Assembly: GCA_900555035.1 (NCBI GenBank)
Contig: USJX01000103.1
Location: forward strand, 1-8,433
Length of the DNA: 8,433 nucleotides
Source: an uncultured Prevotella sp.
Lineage (GTDB): Bacteria > Bacteroidota > Bacteroidia > Bacteroidales > Bacteroidaceae
Reading direction: 5' to 3'
Shown: positions 1-6,768 of the stretch, piece after piece
Position numbering within the stretch: position 1 is the first letter of the stretch
Layout of the letters: each line of letters begins with the position of its first letter
Translations under genes and position numbers: made by a program
Notes under the pieces: generated by a model
The model's database searches: none
What the model was told of the DNA's origin: nothing
What the model saw: the letters and a program-made list of their open reading frames with translations, nothing else

Positions 1-988
1 TCATAGCCTTGGCTGTGGTGAACTCACCGATAGAGTCGAAACCTGTATCAGCACCCAACTTATTGTACATCAATGTATTGTTGTCGCGGATAGCACCATA
101 GTGGTACTGCTGAGTCCAGTCGGCAGCGTGATCCATCTCAGCGCAAACCTTCAGGAAGGCGTGCTTGTACTGGCGGATTTCGAGAGCAGAGAGCTGCTGG
201 CCACGCATAGCCTTGGCGAAGATAGTCTCAATCTGAGAATCTGTGTATGGCTCATCGTAGAACTCCTCGATACCGTGGTCACTCAACTTGCAGCCGTTCT
301 CTGTGAAGAAGTCGTGACGCTTCTGCAAAGCATCTACCATATCCTGGAATGTAGTGAGGGTAACACCAGCTACCTCACCCAACTTGTTCATATACTCAGC
401 GAAGTCTGGCTTCTCGATGTTCATCGCCTTGTCAGGACGCCAAGCAGGAATCATCTTGATTTCGAAACCGCTCTCGCGAGTCTGCTTGTGGTAGCGCAGG
501 TCGTCGATTGGGTCGTCTGTTGTACAAACGCACTCCACGTTGTAGTGGCGCATCAAGCCGCGGGCGCTGAACTCAGGCAGCTGCAACTTCTCGTTACACT
601 CGTCGTAAATCTCACGGGCTGTCTTTGGGCTCAACTGCTTGTCGATACCGAAGGCAGTCTTAAGCTCCAGGTGAGTCCAGTGATACAGAGGGTTACGGAA
701 TGTATATGGTACAGTCTCTGCCCATTTCTCGAACTTCTCCCAGTCGCTGGTATCAGTACCCGTGCAGAAGCGCTCATCTACACCGTTGGTACGCATAGCA
801 CGCCACTTGTAGTGGTCACCACCGAGCCAGAGTTCTGTAATGCTCTTGAACTTGTGATCATTAGCTACCATCTCTGGGATGAGGTGGCAGTGATAATCGA
901 TGATTGGCATCTTAGCCGCATGATTGTGAAAGAGGTCCTGCGCAGTCTTTGTCTCGAGCAGGAAATTTTCATCCATGAATTGTTTCAT
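1..988 (-). CDS. uxaC: Uronate isomerase (glucuronate isomerase), 3' end cut off by window edge
   Basis: Interconverts D-glucuronate with D-fructuronate and D-galacturonate with D-tagaturonate, the first step of hexuronate catabolism in the cytoplasm. The reverse-strand frame is open from the ATG at 986-988 to the left edge, giving 329 codons of a family usually near 470 residues, so about 140 C-terminal residues lie outside. It begins MKQFMDENFLLETKTAQDLF and carries the amidohydrolase-type metal motif DYHCHL (H33 and H35), then the family-typical stretches VCTTDDPIDDL and, near the edge, GADTGFDSIGEFTTAKAM. The start is chosen because this ATG directly precedes the conserved N-terminus and a -7 promoter box lies about 65 nt upstream. 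Codon use is strongly biased, as in well-expressed genes. The next gene upstream on the same strand is a broken AraC-type regulator; whether that once controlled uxaC is unknown. The identification is by recognisable sequence and is firm. Confidence 0.96.
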   Translation of the reverse strand, partial: MKQFMDENFLLETKTAQDLFHNHAAKMPIIDYHCHLIPEMVANDHKFKSITELWLGGDHYKWRAMRTNGVDERFCTGTDTSDWEKFEKWAETVPYTFRNPLYHWTHLELKTAFGIDKQLSPKTAREIYDECNEKLQLPEFSARGLMRHYNVECVCTTDDPIDDLRYHKQTRESGFEIKMIPAWRPDKAMNIEKPDFAEYMNKLGEVAGVTLTTFQDMVDALQKRHDFFTENGCKLSDHGIEEFYDEPYTDSQIETIFAKAMRGQQLSALEIRQYKHAFLKVCAEMDHAADWTQQYHYGAIRDNNTLMYNKLGADTGFDSIGEFTTAKAM

Positions 989-1052
989 AATCGTTATAGT
1001 AGTTTTAAATGTTGAATTACTTTGTTACTAACTATTATTTCCTTTCGTGTTG

Positions 1053-1060
1053 CAAATATA
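1053..1060 (-). promoter_or_regulatory. Probable -7 promoter box for uxaC
   Basis: On the reverse strand this reads TATATTTG, an exact match to the Bacteroidetes -7 consensus TAnnTTTG, about 65 nt before the uxaC ATG. No TTTG occurs at the usual 19-21 bp upstream; the nearest candidate is a TTTC with 23 bp spacing, so the -33 element is weak or absent. The 195-nt gap between uxaC and the broken regulator (989-1183) otherwise shows only AT-rich sequence and a weak 6-bp inverted repeat (1127-1132 with 1148-1153). Confidence 0.5.
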
Positions 1061-1183
1061 CATCTTTTTTCTGAAAGAAGCGTGAAAACTTGAAAAGATT
1101 TACGATATATTTACTTAAACGATTACGTTAGATAACAACTTATAACTTCTAACCTACATACAAACCACTCTTTACTCCCATAC

Positions 1184-1722
1184 TTAAATAATGATTCTCG
1201 TCTTGTGATAGTTCTCTCTGAACTCACTTGGCGAGCATCCCTTTTTCTTCTTGAAGATGCGGTTGAAGTTACTCAGGTTGTTGAATCCGCAGTCGAAACC
1301 TATCTCACTGATGCTCTTGGCTGTATCCACGAGCATTCGGGCAGCATACCCCAAGCGGAGATCGATAATATATTCTGAAATATTTCTTCCCGTATGAAGT
1401 TTGCGAAAAGAGTCTCCTCACCCATATTGAAGTCAAACTGGATTGTAATCTCACGAATATCCTCACTGCGGCATTCATACTGTTCCCATACATGCTCCAA
1501 GTCGGCAGAAGTAATAAGACAAAGATCAAAATCACCAATCACCTCCTGCGAGTCGCCCACAATGCGCTTCACGCCTGCAGCGTTTTCCACAAAGTTAAGT
1601 TCATATACAGAGTGGTTGTGGATAGGATACGTAAACTCCTTCTTATGCCTGTCGGCGATATAGAGCACGTCCTTTCCCATCAATGGTGTAATCTCATGAA
1701 TAATTTTTCTGTCTTCTGCCAT
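1184..1722 (-). pseudogene. AraC-family transcriptional regulator, internal out-of-frame deletion
   Basis: The ATG at 1720-1722 opens a frame starting MAEDRKIIHEITPLMGKDVL, with a cupin-like ligand-binding part (YPIHNHSVYELNFVENAAG, then DLCLITSADLEHVWEQYE) that stays family-like to about residue 107 (GEETLFA, codon at 1402-1404). Then the frame becomes unrelated and stops at 1300. A different frame picks up at 1399 with LHTGRNISEYIIDLRLGYAA and continues through the second AraC helix-turn-helix (SISEIGFDCGFNNLSNFNR, then the PSEFREN signature region) to TAA at 1184-1186, 71 residues. Intact relatives are typically about 280-290 residues; only about 178 are left, so roughly 100-120 are missing, including the linker and nearly all of the first helix-turn-helix. 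The two halves are out of register, so the product would be a truncated sensor part with about 33 junk residues and no DNA-binding domain. An assembly error is possible but less simple than a real deletion. What it regulated is unknown. Confidence 0.85.
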
Positions 1723-1737
1723 AATGCAAAGTGATAA

Positions 1738-1783
1738 TGATTAGTGATTAATGTATCTATCACTAATCACCAATCACTAATCA
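1738..1783. repeat. AT-rich inverted plus direct repeat between dapA and the araC remnant
   Basis: TGATTAGTGAT at 1738-1748 is perfectly inverted as ATCACTAATCA at 1759-1769 (11-bp arms, 10-nt loop). The second arm is then repeated directly at 1773-1783, a period of 14 nt. It lies just after the dapA stop codon and 16 nt before the araC-remnant ATG, on the leftward transcript. It could form a hairpin that weakens read-through, or be an operator-like site. It has no U-tract in the leftward direction, so a classical intrinsic terminator is not supported. Confidence 0.6.
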
Positions 1784-1788
1784 ATATA

Positions 1789-2676
1789 TTAAATGTTCAG
1801 TGTCTTCAAAATCTCGCTCATCTTCTGCTTGGTAGCGATACGGGTAGGTACCAGAGGCAAACGAAGCTCATTCTCGATAAAGCCCATGTCGTTCAAGAGA
1901 GCCTTCACGCCGGCTGGGTTTCCATCTACGAAGAGGAGACTGTAAAGCTCGGTGAATGAATGGTGAATCTTGCGGGCTGGCTCGTACTCACCACGGAACT
2001 CCAGGCGAATCATGCGACTGAATGCCTTAGGCAGTGCATTTCCTATTACAGAGATAACACCAGCTGCGCCACTTGCCACCATAGAGAAGGTAAGTGCATC
2101 GTCACCGCTGATTACATCAAAGTTGTCTGGCTTGTTCTTGATAATCTCATCCACCTGCTCCAAGCTGCCACTAGCCTCCTTCACGGCTACCACATTAGGG
2201 AAGTCGCGAGCGATGCGGCAAGTAGTCTCAGGCTTCATGTTGATACCAGTTCTGCCTGGAACGTTGTAAAGAACGATAGGCAGCGGACTCACCTGAGCAA
2301 TTGCCTTGAAATGCTGATACAAGCCTTCCTGAGATGGCTTGTTGTAATAAGGGCAGATGCTGAGAATACCGTCGATGCCCTTCCAGTTGGTATTCTTGAT
2401 TTCCTCAACCACGGCAGCAGTATTGTTGCCACCACAATATTTCAAAATCTTGACGCGACCCTTGTTCACGTCTTTAACCAATTCTGTGATTTTATCTTTC
2501 TCTTCCTGGGTCAGGCATGGAGCCTCACCAGTTGTTGCAAGGATGCAGAGGAAGTCTGCACCATTGTCAATTTGAAACTCTACCAATCTCTTGAGAGACT
2601 GATAATCTACCGATCCATCGGCCTTAAAAGGAGTAATGAGGGCAACACCTAAGCCCTTGAATATGTTCTGTGCCAT
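1789..2676 (-). CDS. dapA: 4-hydroxy-tetrahydrodipicolinate synthase
   Basis: Condenses pyruvate with L-aspartate-4-semialdehyde, the first committed step toward meso-diaminopimelate and lysine, in the cytoplasm. At 295 residues it is the usual length for this class I aldolase family, and it forms one (beta/alpha)8 barrel. Visible active-site elements are T48-T49 in ATTGE (pyruvate carboxylate binding), Y111 in CPYYNKPSQEG, Y137 and R142 in YNVPGRTG, and the Schiff-base lysine K166 in VVAVKEASG. GDDALTF follows further on. The first residues, MAQNIFKGLGVALITPF, match the family start, and a consensus promoter sits about 25 nt upstream, so the ATG at 2674-2676 is secure. No Shine-Dalgarno is present, as is normal for this phylum. 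It diverges from truA. Lower-homology relatives such as N-acetylneuraminate lyase share the fold, but the TTGE and YNVPGRT context favours DapA. Confidence 0.96.
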   Translation of the reverse strand: MAQNIFKGLGVALITPFKADGSVDYQSLKRLVEFQIDNGADFLCILATTGEAPCLTQEEKDKITELVKDVNKGRVKILKYCGGNNTAAVVEEIKNTNWKGIDGILSICPYYNKPSQEGLYQHFKAIAQVSPLPIVLYNVPGRTGINMKPETTCRIARDFPNVVAVKEASGSLEQVDEIIKNKPDNFDVISGDDALTFSMVASGAAGVISVIGNALPKAFSRMIRLEFRGEYEPARKIHHSFTELYSLLFVDGNPAGVKALLNDMGFIENELRLPLVPTRIATKQKMSEILKTLNI

Positions 2677-2700
2677 AATCTATAATATCAAAATCAATGG

Positions 2701-2731
2701 CAAAAGTACACAATTATTAGCATATTGCAAA
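2701..2731 (-). promoter_or_regulatory. Bacteroidetes-type promoter for dapA
   Basis: On the reverse strand TTTG (2728-2731) is followed by exactly 19 bp and then TACTTTTG (2701-2708). This matches both the -33 and -7 consensus elements of the primary sigma factor of Bacteroidetes with preferred spacing. It implies a leader of roughly 20 nt before the dapA ATG. Confidence 0.85.
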
Positions 2732-2812
2732 ATAAAATCGCAATTTTCTTTCAAGATTGTATCATTTTTGAAAATATTCTGTATTAATATACCATATTTC
2801 ACGTTTTTTTAG

Positions 2813-2820
2813 TAACTTTG
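2813..2820 (+). promoter_or_regulatory. Probable -7 promoter box for truA
   Basis: TAACTTTG is an exact TAnnTTTG match, 24 nt before the truA ATG. No TTTG is seen 19-21 bp upstream, so the -33 element is poor. The box also decides the gene start: an in-frame TTG at 2818 lies inside it and would precede the transcription start, so it is unlikely to be used. Confidence 0.6.
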
Positions 2821-2844
2821 CAGCCGTTTTTAAGTGAATTCATC

Positions 2845-3627
2845 ATGAGATATTTTATATTCTTTGGTTACGATGGAACCAACTATCATGGCTGGCAAAT
2901 ACAGCCCAATGCCAATTCCGTTCAGCAGGAATTGCAACGTGCCCTCTCCATCCTTCTCAGAAAGGAAATAGAAGTGGTGGGAGCTGGAAGAACTGATACG
3001 GGGGTGCACGCCCGGAACATGGCGGCACACTTTGATTGGGATTCAGAAGAAGATTCTCCGGAGGCAAAAGTTTCAAAAGGACAACTTCCGATAGCACCCG
3101 ACCAACTGGTATATCGGCTAAACCGGATCTTGCCACGCGACATCGCCGTCTATGAAGTGCGGGAGGTAGATTCCGAGAAGCACGCCCGCTTTTCTGCCAC
3201 CTCGCGTACCTATCATTATTATATACATACAAGAAAAGACCCATTCGAACGCCACTATTCCCTGCAGATGAACTATCCCCTCGACTTCGAAAAGATGAAT
3301 GAGGCGGCTCAGTATTTCCTGCAGCACGAAGATTATGCGGCATTCTGCAAGGCAGGCGGCGACAACAAGACCACTATCTGTCATGTTACTGCAGCCCGAT
3401 GGGTACAGACCTCTCCTACCACCTGGTATTTCGAAATCACCGCCAACCGTTTCCTAAGAAACATGGTAAGAGCCGTGGTGGGCACGCTCATCGATGTGGG
3501 CAGAGGAAAGATTACGATGGAGCAGTTCCTCGACATCCTTCATAATGGCAGCCGCAGCGATGCGGGTGAAAGCATGCCAGGCAACGCACTGTTCTTGGAA
3601 GACGTGGGATATCATTTCAAAGATTAA
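2845..3627 (+). CDS. truA: tRNA pseudouridine(38-40) synthase TruA
   Basis: Isomerises uridine to pseudouridine at positions 38-40 of the tRNA anticodon arm. The protein has 260 residues, normal for TruA, starting MRYFIFFGYDGTNYHGWQIQ. The catalytic aspartate is D51 in GAGRTDTGVHA. Further family stretches are YRLNRILPRDIAV, FSATSRTYHYYI, and the C-terminal FEITANRFLRNMVRAVVGTLIDVGRGK. The ATG at 2845 is preferred over the in-frame TTG at 2818 because homologues begin at MRYFIFF and the TTG falls within the -7 box. It is divergent from dapA and 100 nt upstream of a transporter gene on the same strand. Its stop codon is embedded in the A-rich repeat that fills the following spacer. It looks intact. 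Confidence 0.97.
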   Translation: MRYFIFFGYDGTNYHGWQIQPNANSVQQELQRALSILLRKEIEVVGAGRTDTGVHARNMAAHFDWDSEEDSPEAKVSKGQLPIAPDQLVYRLNRILPRDIAVYEVREVDSEKHARFSATSRTYHYYIHTRKDPFERHYSLQMNYPLDFEKMNEAAQYFLQHEDYAAFCKAGGDNKTTICHVTAARWVQTSPTTWYFEITANRFLRNMVRAVVGTLIDVGRGKITMEQFLDILHNGSRSDAGESMPGNALFLEDVGYHFKD

Positions 3628-3720
3628 AAGATCAAAAGATTTAAGAATACAAAGATAAAAGATCAGAATACAAAGGCACACGCCTCAATAAACATTAAAC
3701 ATCAAACATTAAAGATTAAA
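3621..3720. repeat. A-rich short-repeat spacer between truA and the transporter
   Basis: The spacer is built from short repeated words. TAAAAGATCA occurs at 3625-3634 and 3656-3665, GAATACAAAG at 3645-3654 and 3666-3675 (period 21), and AAACATTAAA at 3690-3699 and 3704-3713 (period 14). Variants of AAAGAT recur throughout, and the truA stop codon is part of the first copy. I see no promoter match or terminator in it, so the transporter gene may be read from the truA promoter. Confidence 0.6.
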
Positions 3721-3727
3721 CACTACA

Positions 3728-4645
3728 ATGTGGTTAGTATTAGCATTTCTCTCAGCAGCGCTGCTGGGATTCTATGATGCCTTCAAGAAAAAGGCACTTT
3801 CAGGTAACGCAGTGATTCCCGTGCTCTTTCTGAACACGCTATTCTCATCACTCATCTTCCTGCCGTTCATCATCTTGAGCTATACAGGAGATTCGCTGGA
3901 TGGAACCATGTTCCATGTTGCAGAAGGCGGATGGGAAGTTCACAAGTACATTGTGCTCAAGAGTTTTATCGTATTGAGCAGTTGGATTTTCGGTTATTTC
4001 GGCATGAAGCATCTGCCGCTCACCATTGTGGGTCCTATCAATGCCACCCGCCCGGTGATGACGCTCGTCGGTGCCCTGCTGGTTTATGGTGAGGTACTTA
4101 ACCTCTACCAGTGGATTGGTGTTATTCTTGCCATTATCTCCTTTGCCATGCTTTCACGCAGCGGCAAGAAGGAGGGCATCGACTTCAAGCACAACAAGTG
4201 GATCTACTTCATCGTGCTGGCTGCCGTACTTGGTGCGGTGAGCGGTCTTTACGATAAGTACCTGATGGCTCCACCAGAGAATGGTGGTGTAGGCTTAGAC
4301 AGAATGATCGTACAAAGCTGGTACAACATCTACCAGTGCTTCCTGATGGGAGCGATGCTCCTGATGATATGGTGGCCAACCAAGAAGAATTCCACCTCAT
4401 TCCATTGGCACTGGAGCATCATCTTTATCAGCATCTTCCTCTCGGCAGCCGACTTCGTATATTTCTACGCATTGAGTTTGCCGGGAGCCATGATCAGCAT
4501 CGTGAGCATGATCCGTCGTGGTTCGGTCATCGTCAGCTTCCTCTTCGGAGCCGCCATCTTCCACGAAAAGAATCTCAAGGCGAAGTTCGTTGACCTTCTC
4601 CTTGTCTTGCTCGGAATGCTCTTCCTCTATTTCGGAACAAAGTAA
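3728..4645 (+). CDS. EamA/DMT-superfamily membrane transporter, substrate unknown
   Basis: This is an inner-membrane protein of 305 residues, the usual length of drug/metabolite-superfamily permeases with two EamA repeats and about ten transmembrane helices. The first repeat covers about residues 1-143 (LAFLSAALLGFYDAFKKKAL at the start, then GPINATRPVMTLVGALLVYGE with the conserved proline and glutamate before a helix). The second covers about 155-304, beginning after the loop SRSGKKEGIDFKHNKW, and its IRRGSVIVSFLFGAAIFHEK mirrors the end of the first repeat. Hydrophobic segments run throughout with short polar loops. Members move amino acids, nucleobases, sugars or other metabolites, often by export, and nothing here fixes the substrate. 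It lies 100 nt after truA on the same strand without a visible promoter of its own. The family call is firm; the role is open. Confidence 0.88.
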   Translation: MWLVLAFLSAALLGFYDAFKKKALSGNAVIPVLFLNTLFSSLIFLPFIILSYTGDSLDGTMFHVAEGGWEVHKYIVLKSFIVLSSWIFGYFGMKHLPLTIVGPINATRPVMTLVGALLVYGEVLNLYQWIGVILAIISFAMLSRSGKKEGIDFKHNKWIYFIVLAAVLGAVSGLYDKYLMAPPENGGVGLDRMIVQSWYNIYQCFLMGAMLLMIWWPTKKNSTSFHWHWSIIFISIFLSAADFVYFYALSLPGAMISIVSMIRRGSVIVSFLFGAAIFHEKNLKAKFVDLLLVLLGMLFLYFGTK

Positions 4646-4663
4646 TCAGCAAGAAAGTAAAAT

Positions 4664-4714
4664 ACATAAAAAAAAGTCTTGCAGGCAAGATGCCTGCAAG
4701 ACTTTTTTTTATGT
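4664..4714. terminator. Bidirectional intrinsic terminator between convergent genes
   Basis: The arms 4664-4687 and 4691-4714 are perfect reverse complements, 24 bp each around a 3-nt loop. The core is GTCTTGCAGGCA paired with TGCCTGCAAGAC, flanked by eight A on the left and eight T on the right, so the transcript ends in a U-tract in both directions. It begins 18 nt after the transporter stop and 2 nt after the peptidase stop. Confidence 0.95.
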
Positions 4715-4716
4715 TT

Positions 4717-6744
4717 TTACCAGATATGTGCACGCTTGTTCTTTGGAACAAAGAGCTTGTCACTCTTCTTGATGTTGAATGCCTTATACCATGCATCCAC
4801 CATTGGAAGGGCACCATTCACACGAGCCTCGTTTGGTGAGTGAACATCCACGGTCATCAAATACTGCAAGTACTCAGGACGGGCGTTGCCTGCCCATACA
4901 CGAGCCCATGCCAGGAAGAAACGCTGCTCAGGAGTGAAACCATCCTTTACGCCCAACTTCTCTGTCTTCATTACATTCTGAAGTGCACGGAATGCGATGT
5001 TCAAACCACCGTTATCACCAATGTTCTCACCCAAAGTCATCTGACCATTTACCTTCTTGCCTGCCAACTCAATCTTATTGAAGTGGTCAACCAGAATCTT
5101 GGTGCGAGCCTCGAAGTTCTTCTTGTCTGCTGCAGTCCACCAGTTGTGCTGGTTACCGGTCTTGTCAAACTGGCTACCCTGGTCATCAAAACCATGGCTC
5201 ATCTCATGACCGATTACACCACCGATACCACCATAGTTCATCGCATCATCGGCTGTTGGGTCGAAGAATGGTGGCTGGAGGATAGCTGCAGGGAAGCAGA
5301 TCTCGTTGGTTGTTGGATTGTAGTAGGCGTTGATGGTCTGAGGAGTCATACCCCACTCCATCTTATCCACTGGCTTGTTCACCTTGCGGGCGATAGCGTC
5401 CTTGGCAAAGAACTCAGAGATGTTGCCCATGTTCTCGTAGAGAGAAAGACTGTCATTTACCTGCAAACCGCTATAGTCCTTCCACTTATCAGGATAACCA
5501 ATCTTGATGATGAAGTTCTCCAGCTTGTCCTTAGCCTGTGCCTTGGTTGCAGGACTCATCCAAGTAGCCTCGTCGATGCGTTGAGCCAGGGCTGTCTGAA
5601 GATTGTGAACCAGGTCGAGCATACGCTTCTTGCTGCTCTCCGGGAAGTACTTCTCTACATAAATCTTACCGATAGCCTCGCCCAATACGCCGCTCACGGT
5701 ACCTACGGCACGCTTCCAGCGAGGACGGTCCTGCTGAACACCGCTCATCACCTTGCTCAATTCGAAAGCTACAGCACGGAAATCATCGCTCAAAACACTG
5801 GTAGCACCAGCGATAACCTTAATTTCAGCGTATGTCTTCAAATCATCAAGAGATGTTTCGGCAAGCACCTTCTCCACCTCATGGATAGGCTCTGGCTGAC
5901 CTACACAGATTTCCTTGAAAGCAGGGAAACCGGATGCCAGGAACACGTTACCCCAGTCGATGCCTGGATAGTCGATAACCAGCTGGTTGTAGGTCATCTT
6001 ATGATAGTTCTTGTCGATATCGCGGAGCTGCACCTGGCTGTAGCTAGCCTTGGCGATACGGGTCTCGATGGCCATCACTGCCTCCATCTTCTTCTGTGCG
6101 GTAGCCTCATCATTGCCTACCATCTGGAAGAGCTTCTTCATGTAAGCCTTGTAAGCCTCACGAATCTTCTTGGTCTGGGCATCATCGTTTACATAGTAGT
6201 CGCGAACGCCCAAGCCGATACCGCCCTGACCCACCTGTACTATGTTGTTGGCAGCATCACGAAGGTCTGCATCTACGCCGATGCCGAACATCATGGTACC
6301 CTCGCCACGGAAGTCGAGCTGAGCGGTAACCAACTGATACTCTCTGCGGTCCTTGATGGCAGCGATGCGATCGAGTGTTGGCTTGATAGGTGCCCATCCC
6401 TCCTTGTTCAGGCGAACGCTATCCATACGGAGGTTGTAGAGTGAACCAATCTTCTGCTCCAGTGAACCCTTCTGCTGTGGCTTAGAAGCATATTCGAGGA
6501 TGATGTCCTGGATGCGCTTCTGATTCTGCTCGAAGAGGTCGGTGAAAGCACCATTGTCGGTATGCTCGGCATCCAGTGGATTGTTCTTCATCCAGTTGCC
6601 TGCAGCATAGCGATAGAAATCATTACCCGGCTTGATGGTCAAGTCCATGTTGGCCTTGTCAATGCCAGAGCCCAACTTTTCCTGCTGGGCGAAAGCTGTT
6701 GTTGCGCTGAGCAACAAAGCTGCGAATAACACTTTTGTTTTCAT
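4717..6744 (-). CDS. M13-family zinc metallopeptidase (neprilysin/PepO type), secreted
   Basis: A zinc endopeptidase expected to cleave oligopeptides in the periplasm or at the cell surface. It has 675 residues, normal for M13. It starts with a signal peptide MKTKVLFAALLLSATTAFA, likely cut after A19. There is no lipobox cysteine. The M13 N-terminal domain follows and the catalytic domain is complete: NAYYNP at N472 (substrate backbone binding), HEMSH at 513-517 (zinc ligands H513 and H517, catalytic E514), and ENIGDNGG with E573 as third ligand and D577 beside it. Near the end is DVHSPNEARVNGAL. The protein ends in HIW without the CxxW cysteine of the mammalian enzymes. The start fits the signal peptide, and no Shine-Dalgarno is visible. 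It lies 24 nt after the symporter gene on the same strand, so the two are probably co-transcribed and end at the shared hairpin. The natural substrate is unknown. Confidence 0.95.
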   Translation of the reverse strand: MKTKVLFAALLLSATTAFAQQEKLGSGIDKANMDLTIKPGNDFYRYAAGNWMKNNPLDAEHTDNGAFTDLFEQNQKRIQDIILEYASKPQQKGSLEQKIGSLYNLRMDSVRLNKEGWAPIKPTLDRIAAIKDRREYQLVTAQLDFRGEGTMMFGIGVDADLRDAANNIVQVGQGGIGLGVRDYYVNDDAQTKKIREAYKAYMKKLFQMVGNDEATAQKKMEAVMAIETRIAKASYSQVQLRDIDKNYHKMTYNQLVIDYPGIDWGNVFLASGFPAFKEICVGQPEPIHEVEKVLAETSLDDLKTYAEIKVIAGATSVLSDDFRAVAFELSKVMSGVQQDRPRWKRAVGTVSGVLGEAIGKIYVEKYFPESSKKRMLDLVHNLQTALAQRIDEATWMSPATKAQAKDKLENFIIKIGYPDKWKDYSGLQVNDSLSLYENMGNISEFFAKDAIARKVNKPVDKMEWGMTPQTINAYYNPTTNEICFPAAILQPPFFDPTADDAMNYGGIGGVIGHEMSHGFDDQGSQFDKTGNQHNWWTAADKKNFEARTKILVDHFNKIELAGKKVNGQMTLGENIGDNGGLNIAFRALQNVMKTEKLGVKDGFTPEQRFFLAWARVWAGNARPEYLQYLMTVDVHSPNEARVNGALPMVDAWYKAFNIKKSDKLFVPKNKRAHIW

Positions 6745-6768
6745 TATTGTTTAATTGAATTGAATATT

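Noticed and set aside
101..1015. A 304-codon open frame on the + strand opposite uxaC
   Set aside because: The reverse strand encodes an unmistakable uronate isomerase over the same bases; the + frame resembles no known family and is a codon-bias shadow.
1127..1153. GTTAGA/TCTAAC inverted repeat downstream of the araC remnant
   Set aside because: The arms are only 6 bp with a 15-nt loop in AT-rich DNA and no U-tract; chance occurrence is plausible.
1727..1734. TCACTTTG on the reverse strand as a -7 box for the araC remnant
   Set aside because: It departs from TAnnTTTG at the important second base and would leave a leader of almost no length before the ATG.
2818..2844. TTG at 2818 as an upstream start for truA
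   Set aside because: It lies inside the -7 promoter box, and TruA homologues start at the MRYFIFF methionine at 2845.
4840..6444. A 534-codon open frame on the + strand opposite the M13 peptidase
   Set aside because: It is antisense to a protein with complete catalytic motifs, has no promoter or recognisable domain, and is a leucine/valine/histidine-rich product typical of reading biased codons backwards.
6745..6768. A separate promoter for the M13 gene in the 24-nt gap
   Set aside because: The gap is AT-rich but contains no TAnnTTTG match, and it is too short for a full promoter outside the upstream coding sequence.
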